The notes under the pieces: generated by a model
What the model saw: only the letters and a program-made list of their open reading frames with translations
Databases searched by the model: none
What the model was told of the DNA's origin: nothing
In this document: positions 55,344 through 64,000 of the stretch, piece by piece
Layout: each line of letters starts with the position of its first letter
Position numbering within the stretch: the stretch's first letter is position 1
DNA from: Sinorhizobium terangae
GTDB taxonomy: Bacteria; Pseudomonadota; Alphaproteobacteria; Rhizobiales; Rhizobiaceae
DNA length: 64,000 bases
Assembly (NCBI RefSeq): GCF_029714365.1
Contig: NZ_CP121660.1
Coordinates: 620,001-684,000, forward strand
Direction of reading: 5' to 3'
Made by a program: the position numbers and the translations under genes

Positions 55344-56654
55344 TCATTCCTCCCGCATCGCCCGGGCGATCTGGTCGGCCAGCGGCTTGACGAGGTAGGA
55401 GAGCGCCGTGCGCTCGCCAGTCTGGATGAACGCCTCGACCGGCATGCCGGCGTGCAGGACGAGGCTGCCGAGCTTGTGGAGCTCGGCCGCGGAAATCCGG
55501 ATGCGCGCGGCGTACCACGCCTCGCCGGTCTGCGGGTTGGTGCTGAGGTTAGCGGCAATCGTCTGCACTTCGCCGATGATCTCCGGCGTCGTGCGCTGGT
55601 TGAAGGCAGAGAAGCGCAAGGTGGCCTTCTGCCCGAGATGCAGCTGATCGATATCGGCCGGCTGCATTTTCGCCTCGACGACGAGGCTGTCGTTGACGGG
55701 AACAATCTGCATCGCCGTTTCGCCGGGGGCGATGACGCCGCCGAACCGTGTGCACCGCAAGTTCGTGCACGATGCCGTTCTGCGGCGAGAGGATATCGAT
55801 GCGCTTCAACTGGTCCTCGGCGGTAACCCGCTGCTCGGTGAGTTCCGCCAGCTTGTTGTCGACGTCGCGCAGTTCCGTTAGCACCTCGGAGCGGCGGTCC
55901 TGGTCGAGCTGCAGGACCTGCAGTTCGGTCTCCGTCGTCTGCGTCGCCGCGCGGGCGATCTCCGCCGTCAGTTGGCCGCGCTCGCCCGACAATTGCGCCT
56001 TCATCGGCTTGAGCTCGGCAAGCCGCGAGAACAGCGCCGGTCCCTGCGCGTGCAGGCTGGTAATGCCCGCGAGTTCCTCATCGATCAGCTTCAATTCGTC
56101 GTCCTTGGCGTCGCGGCGGGCCGTCAGTCCGTCGGCTTCCTGCGCCAGTTGATGCACCCGCTGGCTGAGCTGCGCTTTCTGGCCGTCGATCGTGCGTTTG
56201 CGGGCGTGGAACAGCGCCTTTTCCGCATTGACGTAGGCGGCGACCTCGGGATCGCCGAGTCTTGCCTGCAGTTCCTTCGACGGCGCCGGTTCCGCCGCCT
56301 CGTCGCGCTCGGCGGTCAGCCGCATGGCGCGCGCCTGCAACTGGTCGATCTGCTTGGTGATGACCGCCAGGTTGGCGCGGGTGACGGTGTCGTCGGGCCG
56401 GATCAGCAATTCGCCGGCCTTCACCTGCTGGCCGTCGCGCACCCGGATCTCGCCGACGATGCCGCCGTCGCGGTGCTGGATGCGCTTGACGTTGCCCTCG
56501 ACGACAACGGTGCCTGCGCCGACGAAGGCGCCGGAGAGATTGCTCGTTGCCGCCCAGCCGCCAACGCCGAAGACGAGTACCGCGATCGAGACGCCGGCGA
56601 TCAGCATGTGCGGGAGATGGCCTTGGCGGCGCGGCTTTCTGCTTTGGTGCTCAT
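55344..56654 (-). pseudogene. HlyD/PrsE-type secretion adaptor, two frameshifts
   Basis: The adaptor of a type I secretion system. From ATG 56654 the frame gives 'MSTKAESRAAKAIS', shifts near 56605 to 'MLIAGVSIAVLVFGVGGWAA' (membrane anchor), then 'GTVVVEGNVKRIQHRDGG' (barrel-sandwich), long coiled coil, and 'QLKRIDILSPQNGIVHELAVHT'. A second shift near 55750 leads to 'GGVIAPGETAMQIVPVND' and the end 'LADQIARAMREE'. Each break is a single-base indel. Its start overlaps the ABC gene stop by four bases. Confidence 0.87.
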
Positions 56655-57440
56655 GCGGTCTCCGAAACGGCGTGGACGGTGGTCTTGCGCAGCACCTCGT
56701 CGCGCGGGCCGAAGGCGACGGCTCGGCCCTCGGCCATGAACAGGACCTGATCGACGGCGGCCAGGGCATTCGGCCGGTGGGCGATAACGACAACGATCGC
56801 GCCGGCCTTGCGGGCGGCGAGGATGGCATTGGTCAGCGCCGCCTCGCCCTCCGCGTCGAGGCTGGCATTCGGCTCGTCGAGCACCAGCAGGAACGGCTTG
56901 CCGTAGAGCGCCCGGGCGAGGCCGATGCGCTGGCGCTGGCCGGCCGACAGGATGGCGCCGGCAGCACCGATCCGGGTGTCGTAGCCTTCCGGCATCGACA
57001 GGATCAACTGAAGCACGCCGGCTTGCTCGGCCGCTTCGATGATCGCGGCCGGGTCCACGTCTCTCGCGAAGCGGCTGATGTTCTCGGCGATCGTGCCGTC
57101 GAACAGGTCGACGCCTTGCGGTAGGTAGCCGATCGAAGGCCCAAGCGATTCTGGCTCCCATTGGCCGAGCTCGGCCCCGTCGAGGCGGATCGTGCCGCGC
57201 GCGGGCGGCCAGACACCGACCAAGGCACGGGCCAGGGTCGACTTGCCGGAGCCGCTCGGGCCGATAATGCCGACGCCCTGGCCCGCGGCGAGCTTGAACG
57301 AGACGTCGCGGACGATGGCGGCATTGTTGCCGGGTGCGGCGACGACGAGCCCGGCCGCGTCCAATGTTTGCCGCGGCGCCGGCAGTGGCACCGGCTGGCG
57401 GTTCTCGCAGGCGCGTATCGGTTGATGGTGTCTTGGCTTG
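56651..57440 (-). pseudogene. Type I secretion ABC transporter (PrsD-like), ATPase domain only
   Basis: The remaining C-terminal half is an intact ATPase domain: Walker A '[14 protein letters not shown]', 'PQGVDLFDGTIAENISRF', signature 'LSAGQRQRIGLARAL', Walker B 'LLVLDEPNASLD', H-loop 'VVIAHRPNAL'. The N-terminal transmembrane domain (about 300 residues) is missing; the frame extends to 57538 through unrelated sequence. The break lies near a 19-base repeat at 57488. It cannot function as an exporter. Confidence 0.85.
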
Positions 57441-57487
57441 GCAATTTCACGAGAATTCTCTTTGTAGCGGGCCAATTGCTGGTTCGA

Positions 57488-57506
57488 TGACGCCACCGCG
57501 ATCAGT
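57488..57506. repeat. 19-base repeat shared with 20582-20600
   Basis: TGACGCCACCGCGATCAGT occurs here and at 20582-20600, where it begins with the stop codon of an ABC ATPase gene. Here it lies at the edge of the truncated PrsD-like gene. Confidence 0.6.
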
Positions 57507-57554
57507 GCTGTAGGCTCCCTAGTGTCACACGTCCGCACTCAATGCAGCAGTTGC

Positions 57555-57579
57555 TTTCATATCGTGAAACCTGATATGA
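57555..57579. promoter_or_regulatory. Operator-like inverted repeat before ArsR-type regulator
   Basis: TTCATATC and GATATGAA are perfect 8-bp arms around 9 bases, ending 24 bases before the regulator start. The half-site TTTCATAT recurs in the arabinofuranosidase promoter at 58566. Confidence 0.7.
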
Positions 57580-57603
57580 AGCGTAGGAAAGCGTGGGGAT
57601 GAT

Positions 57604-58527
57604 ATGACTGGTAAAGTACTCGTGATTGATCCGATCGAGCGGCAAGACCTCATCAAAGGTCTCGCAAGCGACGTTCGCGTGATGATGTTGAAGTTGCTTC
57701 GATCGAGCGGTCCCAAAAACGTGAACGAGATCGCGGAGGAACTAAGTCTTCCCCAGTCAACGGCGTCGATCAACCTGAAGGTGCTCGAGGATTGCGGACT
57801 GATCTATACTGAGGGACAGCGGGCCAAAAAGGGCAGCCAGAAAGTCTGTTATTCGGCCTTCCAGGAAATTCTCATTTCGTTTTCAGAGCCAGTGGTTGAT
57901 CGATTAGCGGACGCGATAGAAGTTTCGATGCCGCTTGGTCTATATACCCAGTTTGAAGTCACCGGCCCGTGTGGGATGTGCTCCAAGGATGGTGTCATCG
58001 GCCTTCTCGACGTACCGGACACCTTCCTCGATCCGGACCGTATGAAAGCGGGGCTTCTGTGGTTCAACACGGGGTTCGTAGAATATCAGTTTCCTAACAA
58101 CACCCTGCTCAAGAAGGCGAAACCTAAGGCAATCGAATTCTCGATGGAACTGAGTTCTGAAGTGCCGGGGACGTCGGCAAACTGGCCGTCCGACATATTT
58201 CTGCAGGTCAACGGAATCGAAATCGGCACGTGGACGTCGCCGGGCGATTATGGGGACAAAAGGGGTACTTTCACGCCGGACTGGTGGAAACTCGCGGGTT
58301 CACAGTATGGCAAGCTCAAGAACTGGCGCATCAACGAGCAGGGAAGTTTCGTTGATGGAGTGAAGATATCAAACACCAACCTCGATGACCTCGATCTGGA
58401 CAAGCATCGTTCAATCCGGTTGCGGGTTGGCGTCAAGGACGCGGCCGAGCATCCCGGTGGAATCAACATTTTCGGCAGCGGCTTCGGCAATTACGACCAG
58501 GACATCGTGCTCCGAATTCAAATTTGA
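57604..58527 (+). CDS. ArsR-type winged-helix regulator with sugar-related C-terminal domain
   Basis: A 307-residue regulator. The N-terminal ArsR-like winged helix (about 14-95) has 'LASDVRVMMLKLLRSSG' and 'IAEELSLPQSTASINLKVLEDCGLI'. The long C-terminal part contains 'GPCGMCSKDGVIG' and a beta-rich region with 'DIFLQVNGIEIGTWTSPGDYG' pattern, unlike metal-sensing ArsR proteins and more like those beside glycosidase operons. ATG 57604 follows an inverted repeat. It probably represses itself and the arabinofuranosidase operon. Confidence 0.8.
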   Translation: MTGKVLVIDPIERQDLIKGLASDVRVMMLKLLRSSGPKNVNEIAEELSLPQSTASINLKVLEDCGLIYTEGQRAKKGSQKVCYSAFQEILISFSEPVVDRLADAIEVSMPLGLYTQFEVTGPCGMCSKDGVIGLLDVPDTFLDPDRMKAGLLWFNTGFVEYQFPNNTLLKKAKPKAIEFSMELSSEVPGTSANWPSDIFLQVNGIEIGTWTSPGDYGDKRGTFTPDWWKLAGSQYGKLKNWRINEQGSFVDGVKISNTNLDDLDLDKHRSIRLRVGVKDAAEHPGGINIFGSGFGNYDQDIVLRIQI

Positions 58528-58543
58528 GAAGTCATACTTTTGC

Positions 58544-58598
58544 TTGACGTGACCCTCCAATTCGGTTTCATATACCAACAAATTGGATATAAACCGAA
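58544..58598 (+). promoter_or_regulatory. Arabinofuranosidase promoter with overlapping operator
   Basis: TTGACG at 58544-58549 and TTCATA at 58567-58572 are spaced 17 bases, a good sigma-70-type promoter. A long inverted repeat, TTCGGTTTCATATACCAA (58561-58578) against TTGGATATAAACCGAA (58583-58598), covers the -10 box, so a bound repressor would block RNA polymerase. Confidence 0.7.
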
Positions 58599-58630
58599 AT
58601 CTTGGATATTGAATTCGAGGGGAGAGAGTT

Positions 58631-60139
58631 TTGGAGGCTCGGGTCACCGCGCATTCGCGCTATACAATCGCCGACATAGATCGGCGGCTATACGGATCAT
58701 TCCTGGAGCACCTGGGTAGGGCTGTCTATACAGGCATTTACGAACCCGACCATCCAACGGCGCTCCCCAACGGGATGCGCAAGGACGTAATCGATCTCGT
58801 GCGGGAACTCGATACACCGATTTGCCGCTATCCAGGTGGCAATTTCGTGTCGGCCTACAATTGGGAAGACGGCATTGGGCCGAAAGAGGGCCGTCCGACG
58901 CGCCTTGATCTCGCATGGCGCACCTCGGAATCTAACCAGGTCGGTATCCATGAGTTCGCCGAATGGGCCGAGGCTGCTGGCACAGAAATGATGCTGGCGG
59001 TCAATCTGGGCTCGCGCGGCCTGGACGCCGCCCGGAACTTCGTCGAGTACGTGAACCATCCGGGCGGCAGTCAGTGGTCGGACCTACGGCGCCAGAACGG
59101 GCGCGCGGAGCCTTGGAATGTCAAGCTGTGGTGCCTTGGCAACGAAATGGACGGGCCGTGGCAGGTGGGTCACAAAAGCGCCGCCGAGTACGGCCACCTC
59201 GCAAACGAGACCGCGAAGGCCATCCGAGCCTTCGACGACAAGCTTGAACTTGTCGTCTGCGGATCATCCCACTCCGATATGGCGACCTATCCTCGGTGGG
59301 AGGCAACGGTCCTCGACGCGACATACGACCAGGTCGACTACATCTCCCTCCACATGTATTTCGAGAACTACGAGAAGAGAACTTCAGAGTTTCTCGCTCT
59401 TCCGGAAAAGCTCGATCGCTACATCGGCACCGTCAGTGGTGTTATCGATTTTGTGAAGGGCAGCAAACGATCCAAGCGAGACGTCAAGATTTCCTTCGAC
59501 GAATGGAACGTCTGGTACCACGAGCGCAAGAACGACGCTAAGCGGATGCGAGAATGGAATTGGCCTCATGCGCCGGTTCTCCTGGAAGACATATATAACT
59601 TCGAGGATGTGCTCCAGGTCGGGTGCATCATCAACACCTTCATCCGCCGCTCGGACGTCGTGCGAGTCGCCTGCATAGCGCAGTTGGTCAATGTGATCGC
59701 GCCGATCATGACCGAGCCAGGCGGTCGTTCTTGGCGTCAGACGATCTACCATCCCTTCCATCTGGCATCTCGCTACGGTCGAGGCACCGCTCTACAACTC
59801 GACGTCGACTGTGCGACTTATGTCTCCAACGTGTCCGAAGCTGTGTCCTATCTCGATATCGCCGGCGTTCATGACGGCGACGCGGGCACTCTCACCTTCT
59901 TTGCGGTCAATCGCCACTCGTCCGAATCGGCAAGCATCAAGCTCGCCGTGGAGCGCTTCGGAACCATCAGGGGCGTCGAGCACACCCTGATCAAGCACGA
60001 CGACCTCGAGGCCCGGAATACCAAGGACAATCCGGACAATGTCTCGCCGCGCAAGACGTCCGATGCGGTCATGGACGGCAACAGTGTGAGTGTTTCCGTT
60101 CCGCCATACTCATATTCGATGATCAGAATTCAACTTTAA
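58631..60139 (+). CDS. GH51 alpha-L-arabinofuranosidase
   Basis: A 502-residue intracellular glycoside hydrolase releasing arabinose from arabinosides. Acid/base Glu172 in 'CLGNEMDGPWQ', nucleophile Glu291 in 'ISFDEWNVWY', plus 'CRYPGGNFVSAYNWEDGIGP' region. No signal peptide, so it acts on imported oligosaccharides. Start TTG 58631 has GGGGAGAGAG upstream. First gene of an operon with the CUT1 importer, under the promoter-operator just upstream. Confidence 0.92.
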   Translation: MEARVTAHSRYTIADIDRRLYGSFLEHLGRAVYTGIYEPDHPTALPNGMRKDVIDLVRELDTPICRYPGGNFVSAYNWEDGIGPKEGRPTRLDLAWRTSESNQVGIHEFAEWAEAAGTEMMLAVNLGSRGLDAARNFVEYVNHPGGSQWSDLRRQNGRAEPWNVKLWCLGNEMDGPWQVGHKSAAEYGHLANETAKAIRAFDDKLELVVCGSSHSDMATYPRWEATVLDATYDQVDYISLHMYFENYEKRTSEFLALPEKLDRYIGTVSGVIDFVKGSKRSKRDVKISFDEWNVWYHERKNDAKRMREWNWPHAPVLLEDIYNFEDVLQVGCIINTFIRRSDVVRVACIAQLVNVIAPIMTEPGGRSWRQTIYHPFHLASRYGRGTALQLDVDCATYVSNVSEAVSYLDIAGVHDGDAGTLTFFAVNRHSSESASIKLAVERFGTIRGVEHTLIKHDDLEARNTKDNPDNVSPRKTSDAVMDGNSVSVSVPPYSYSMIRIQL

Positions 60140-60186
60140 GATCAATCGGTAGCGGCAACACGCTGCTTGTCTGGGAGGAAAGTGAC

Positions 60187-61461
60187 ATGCCGAATTGGTT
60201 TAAACTTACGAAGGCAGTGCTTTTGGCGGGAGGTCTCATGACCACCGTCGCCCACGCCGAGGAAACCGTCACATGGTGGGACTTCTTCGGCGGCGGTGAC
60301 GGCGTTCGCATGAAACAAATGGTCGCCGATTTCAACGAGGCCCACAAGGGCGAGATAAAGATCGATGCGACCACGCTGGAATGGGGAACGCCATTTTACT
60401 CCAAGGTCCAAACCTCTACGGCGGTTGGCGAAGGCCCTGATATCATGACGTATCACGCCAGCCGCATCCCGCTGGCGGTGAAGCAGGGCATTCTGCAGGA
60501 AATCACCGCCGACGACTGGAAGACGATGGGCCTCGGACAATCTGACTACGCCCCCGCGACTTGGGAGGCTGTGAGCATCGACGGCAAACAGTATGCGGTG
60601 CCGCTCGATACGCACCCAATCGTCCTTTATTATAACAAGGACCTGCTCAAGAAAGCCGGAGTTCTCGGCGACGACGGCAAGCCGAAGGGCATGGACTCGC
60701 GTGAGAACTTCACCGCGACGCTGAAGGCCTTGAAGGCCGCTGGGGTCAAGTTCCCGCTTGGCTCGGTGACTGCGGACGGCAACTTCATGTTCCGCACCGT
60801 CTATTCCTTCATGGGCCAGCAGGATGGTGAGCTCATGACGGACGGTGAGTTTCTTGCTGGCGACAGCGCAAAGAAGCTCGAAAACTCTCTTGCCGTTCTG
60901 TCCGAATGGACGAAGGAAGGGCTTCAATCCACCTATACGGACTACCCTGCGACCGTGGCGCTCTTCACATCGGGTGAAGCTGCGATGATGATCAACGGGG
61001 TTTGGGAAGTCCCGACGATGACGGACCTCAAGAAGAACGGCAAGCTCTTCGAATGGGGAGCCGTCGAACTGCCTGTAATCTTCAATCATCCCTCCACCTA
61101 CGCCGACAGTCACACCTTCGCGCTCCCTGCGAACAAGGGCAAGGACATGAGTCCCGAGAAGCGAGCCGCGGTCCTCGAGGTCATGAGCTGGATGTCGAAG
61201 AATTCCTTGTTCTGGGCGACCGCGGGGCATATCCCCGCATATGGTCCCGTCACGAACTCGGCCGAGTACAAGGCGATGGAGCCGAACCACACATACTCTT
61301 CGCTGACCGCAAACATGATCTTCGATCCGAAGACTCCGCTGGCGGGCATCGCTGGGCCAATTTTTGACGTGATGTCGAATTTCTTCGTGCCGACGCTCAA
61401 TGGTGAAATGGAGCCCGCGAAAGCGGTCGAGGAGATCAAGACCGGTTTGGCCGACCTTTGA
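60187..61461 (+). CDS. CUT1-type ABC importer, arabinoside-binding protein
   Basis: A 424-residue family 1 binding protein with signal peptide ending at 'VAHAEETVTWWDFFGG'. 'STAVGEGPDIMTYHASR' and 'GEAAMMINGVWEVP' are typical of oligosaccharide-binding proteins. GGGAGGAAA precedes ATG 60187. Its place after GH51 suggests arabino-oligosaccharides as ligands. Confidence 0.88.
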   Translation: MPNWFKLTKAVLLAGGLMTTVAHAEETVTWWDFFGGGDGVRMKQMVADFNEAHKGEIKIDATTLEWGTPFYSKVQTSTAVGEGPDIMTYHASRIPLAVKQGILQEITADDWKTMGLGQSDYAPATWEAVSIDGKQYAVPLDTHPIVLYYNKDLLKKAGVLGDDGKPKGMDSRENFTATLKALKAAGVKFPLGSVTADGNFMFRTVYSFMGQQDGELMTDGEFLAGDSAKKLENSLAVLSEWTKEGLQSTYTDYPATVALFTSGEAAMMINGVWEVPTMTDLKKNGKLFEWGAVELPVIFNHPSTYADSHTFALPANKGKDMSPEKRAAVLEVMSWMSKNSLFWATAGHIPAYGPVTNSAEYKAMEPNHTYSSLTANMIFDPKTPLAGIAGPIFDVMSNFFVPTLNGEMEPAKAVEEIKTGLADL

Positions 61462-61531
61462 CGACCCGAGGCCCAGGCAATCAATCGTTCGCCTGGGCCA
61501 TCCTCGTCTGAAAGGTAAGTGGAGCGGGAGG

Positions 61532-62419
61532 ATGATGCTCAGAAACCGGCGCAACGAAGCTCTCTTCGCCTTGGCGCTCATCGCGCCGTTCGTCGCCATT
61601 TACGGACTTGTGTTCGTCTATCCGACGATAAGGCTTTTCATGATAAGCCTGACAGATGCGCCCCTGATTGGCGATGGAAACTTCGTCGGGTTCGACAACT
61701 ACGCACGCCTTCCTTCTGACCGACGGTTCGGCACCGCGGTATGGAACACGGCCTACTTCGTACTCATCACCGTCGTCCCTGGAACGCTTGTGGCATTCGC
61801 AATAGCGCTCGGCGTCAATCGTCTTGCCGGACGACTTCAGGCAGCCATACTCGCCCTGTTCTTCTTGCCATATATTCTTCCGGTCTCGGTCGTGTATCTC
61901 CTCTGGGATTGGACGCTGAACTTCCAGTTCGGCATCGCGATGTACCTTTTCGACATGCTCGGCATCGCGCGCATCCCCGTTTTCAAGTCGACCGCCTGGT
62001 TCATGCCCGCCGTCGGCATAATCACGATCTGGTGGACCGCAGGATTTTCCATATTGTTGTTTCTCGCCGGATTGCGAACCATCCCGACGGAAATCTACGA
62101 GGCTGCGGCCTTAGACAACGCCGGCAGATGGTCGACCTTCCGCCGCATTACTTGGCCTTTGATGTGGCCAATCACCGCGCTCGTACTGACCATCCAGTTG
62201 ATTTCGCAGCTCAAGATTTTTGACCAAGTCTACCTCTTCTCAGTCGGCGGACGACCGAACGACAACGTGGTCCTGGTCTATTATGTCTTTCAGCGAGCGT
62301 TCCAATCGGATCAGGGAGGCAGGGCGGCAGCCGTCGCGGTGGTCCTATTTGTGATCGTCATTGTCGTGTCTGTTTTGAATTTTCAGCTGACACGCCTTTC
62401 GGGAGGGCGGGACCGATGA
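61532..62419 (+). CDS. CUT1-type ABC permease (MalF-like), arabinoside importer
   Basis: A 295-residue permease with about six membrane segments and the EAA loop 'EIYEAAALDNAGRWSTFRRITWP'. Start ATG 61532 (ATG 61535 also possible) follows GGAGCGGGAGG. The stop overlaps the next start by four bases. Confidence 0.88.
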   Translation: MMLRNRRNEALFALALIAPFVAIYGLVFVYPTIRLFMISLTDAPLIGDGNFVGFDNYARLPSDRRFGTAVWNTAYFVLITVVPGTLVAFAIALGVNRLAGRLQAAILALFFLPYILPVSVVYLLWDWTLNFQFGIAMYLFDMLGIARIPVFKSTAWFMPAVGIITIWWTAGFSILLFLAGLRTIPTEIYEAAALDNAGRWSTFRRITWPLMWPITALVLTIQLISQLKIFDQVYLFSVGGRPNDNVVLVYYVFQRAFQSDQGGRAAAVAVVLFVIVIVVSVLNFQLTRLSGGRDR

Positions 62420-63258
62420 CCGCGACAACAGCGCGCCGACTTAACGCCATCGGCCTCATTATCACTGTCATAACCGTCATCTGCGCCATCGTCTGGGCGT
62501 TTCCCCTCTACTGGGCTGTGGTTTCGTCACTGAAACCTGAGCACGAAGTCGTCAGGCCCTATATCGAGCTCTGGCCCGAGACTTTTACCATTTCGCATTA
62601 TGTATTCGCCTTGACTCAGACAGAGATCGGGCGGTGGTATGTCAATTCCATTCTCACGGCGATAGCCGTCACGGTGCTAACTGTCAGTTCGTCACTGTTC
62701 TGCGGCTACGCCATCTCGCAGCTGAGCTTTCCGCTTCGGAATGTCTTGTGGTGGCTAATCTTGGCGAGCTTCATGGTCCCCATGCAGACCCTGATCGTGA
62801 ATCACTTCGAATTGGTGGCCGGTCTTGGCCTAATCAATACCTGGAGTGGGATCGTGCTCCCGCAGCTCATTCATCCCGTCATCATCATCGTCTACAAGCA
62901 ATTCTTTGACGGCGTGCCGAAGGATTTTCGCGAGGCGGCGGTTATGGACAATGCGTCTGAATGGCGGATTTTAACCAAGGTCTATATTCCTATGAACTGG
63001 GGTGTGACAACGGCGCTCTCGATCGTCTGCTTCATCTGGTCCTGGAACTCGTTCTTGTGGCCATTCCTTGCGGTGACCAGGACCGACATGATGACGATTA
63101 CTGTGGGGATCACGCAGGTGAACGATGCCTTCGGGGTCTATTATGCAAGGCAGCTTACTGCGGCGGTTCTCGCCGGCCTGCCCGTGGCGATGGCTTACCT
63201 AATCTTTCAGCGGCGCGTCACTGAAGCGATCACGCTGTCAGCGGGTATTAAAGGCTAG
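62416..63258 (+). CDS. CUT1-type ABC permease (MalG-like), arabinoside importer
   Basis: A 280-residue permease; EAA loop 'DFREAAVMDNASEWRILTKVYIP'. Forms the channel with the previous subunit. It is the last gene of the plus-strand operon; a strong hairpin follows. Confidence 0.88.
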   Translation: MTATTARRLNAIGLIITVITVICAIVWAFPLYWAVVSSLKPEHEVVRPYIELWPETFTISHYVFALTQTEIGRWYVNSILTAIAVTVLTVSSSLFCGYAISQLSFPLRNVLWWLILASFMVPMQTLIVNHFELVAGLGLINTWSGIVLPQLIHPVIIIVYKQFFDGVPKDFREAAVMDNASEWRILTKVYIPMNWGVTTALSIVCFIWSWNSFLWPFLAVTRTDMMTITVGITQVNDAFGVYYARQLTAAVLAGLPVAMAYLIFQRRVTEAITLSAGIKG

Positions 63259-63285
63259 ATTGTTACTCTCCGGCTGGCGCCTGCA

Positions 63286-63315
63286 CGGACCTCCGAATTG
63301 GTGATTGGAGGTCCG
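63286..63315. terminator. Bidirectional terminator hairpin
   Basis: Perfect 9-bp stem CGGACCTCC / GGAGGTCCG with a 12-base loop, between the convergent permease and ATPase genes. Confidence 0.75.
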
Positions 63316-63333
63316 CTGCTATTTGGACGCGTA

Positions 63334-64000
63334 TCAGATTGCTTGATAGGATTTCCCGTCGGCATCAAAGAGGTGAACGGCCAGAGGGTCGAGTCCCACG
63401 CGCACGCGATCTCCCGGACGGACCTCGGAACGCCCCGCATCCTGAGCGATAAGCTGTGAACCGTCCTCGAGCGTGCAATATGCCAGCGTCCGCTCGCCAA
63501 GTTGCTCGACGACGCCAACCTGTGCTTCGATCGAGGGACGAGAGGGATCGATTTCGCCAGTCATGATCCGGACCGACTCTGGCCGTATGCCAAGATCGAA
63601 CCTGCCTGGCGCGGGCACAGGGGCCTCAATCTCGAGCTCGAACCCGTTCCCGAACCTGATGGGTGTCCGCCCTGGACGGATGACATCGACCGAAAGAAAA
63701 TTCATTCCTGGGCTTCCGATGAAACCTGCGACGAAGCGGGACGCGGGTTTGAGGTAAACCTCCATTGGCGTCCCGATCTGCTCAATCTTGCATTGGTTGA
63801 GCACCACGATCCGATCTGCCAGCGTCATCGCCTCCGTCTGGTCGTGCGTGACATAGATCATCGTAGACTTCATCCGCTGGTGAAGTTGCGCCAGCTCGAC
63901 GCGGGTCCTCACGCGCAGGGCGGCATCGAGGTTCGACAGAGGTTCGTCGAAAAGGAACGCCTTTGGCTCCTTCACGATCGCACGCCCTATGGCTACGCGC
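63334..64000 (-). CDS. CUT1-type ABC ATPase (UgpC/MsmK-like), cut by window end
   Basis: The 3' 222 codons of a sugar-importer ATPase: 'RVAIGRA' of the signature tail at the window edge, Walker B 'AFLFDEPLSNLD', H-loop 'IYVTHDQTEAM', then the TOBE domain with 'FIGSPGMNFLSV' and 'LGIRPESV'. It most likely powers the arabinoside importer, which lacks its own ATPase, but is encoded on the opposite strand and so has its own promoter outside the window. Confidence 0.9.
   Translation of the reverse strand, partial: RVAIGRAIVKEPKAFLFDEPLSNLDAALRVRTRVELAQLHQRMKSTMIYVTHDQTEAMTLADRIVVLNQCKIEQIGTPMEVYLKPASRFVAGFIGSPGMNFLSVDVIRPGRTPIRFGNGFELEIEAPVPAPGRFDLGIRPESVRIMTGEIDPSRPSIEAQVGVVEQLGERTLAYCTLEDGSQLIAQDAGRSEVRPGDRVRVGLDPLAVHLFDADGKSYQAI

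Noticed and set aside
1..64000. CRISPR arrays, tRNA or rRNA genes, replication origin
   Set aside because: No regularly spaced direct repeats, cloverleaf-like genes, rRNA-like sequence or repABC-type genes were seen on reading.

Overview
The window looks like a piece of a large replicon (megaplasmid or chromid) from a Rhizobiaceae member, most like Sinorhizobium/Ensifer. The reasons are the GC-rich coding with rhizobial codon use, many ABC uptake operons with dedicated regulators, polyhydroxyalkanoate (PHA) genes, PrsDE-type secretion remnants, and IS110, IS481 and IS21 relics. Identification is from family recognition alone; no search was run. No rRNA, tRNA, CRISPR array or replication origin was seen.

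Layout. (1) 1-14.7 kb is a degraded accessory stretch. It holds the right end of an IS110-type element, a DUF1016-type PDDEXK protein and a molybdopterin oxidoreductase fused tail to tail by a rearrangement that removed both 5' ends, a c-type cytochrome, a peroxiredoxin, toxin-antitoxin pairs, a frameshifted PAS histidine kinase, a broken response regulator, a frameshifted kup, and IS481 and IS21 fragments. (2) 14.9-26.8 kb is an intact carbohydrate block: a CUT1 ABC importer with two ATPases and a 70-residue membrane protein, an ATP-type dihydroxyacetone kinase, and a full PTS-type dihydroxyacetone kinase set (DhaL, DhaM, HPr, EI, DhaK). (3) 27-42.2 kb is an intact amino-acid or peptide block. 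A GntR/FCD regulator faces an operon with an M20 amidohydrolase, an unusual M28-like protein and a polar amino acid ABC importer with two binding proteins. A HutC-like repressor then faces a paralogous importer operon that ends in a histidine-ammonia-lyase homologue lacking the MIO-forming Ala-Ser-Gly and a SolA-like flavin oxidase. (4) 42.3-43.7 kb is a complete IS110-type element in the same orientation as the copy at position 1. (5) 43.8-57.5 kb is again a gene graveyard: an intact VapBC-like pair, TniA/TniB/TniQ transposition remnants fused into a LysR gene, PHA synthase, a methyltransferase, a PHA depolymerase-like esterase, small hypothetical genes, a lipocalin-like pseudogene, HigA with a broken HigB, and broken prsD/prsE. 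(6) 57.6-64 kb is an arabinoside block: an ArsR-type regulator with inverted-repeat operators, a GH51 arabinofuranosidase, a CUT1 importer, and a convergent ATPase gene that runs off the window.

How the parts fit. The intact blocks are self-contained uptake-plus-catabolism cassettes, each with its own regulator or operator. Mobile-element scars, a recurring short motif (GATCGCATAATGTATC) and single-base frameshifts are concentrated between these cassettes and are absent within them. The most notable signals are the MIO-less HutH-like enzyme with its SolA-like partner, the M28 protein whose usual Glu-Glu pair is replaced by His-Ser-His, the private PTS phosphorelay for dihydroxyacetone, and two toxin-antitoxin loci in which only the toxin is broken.
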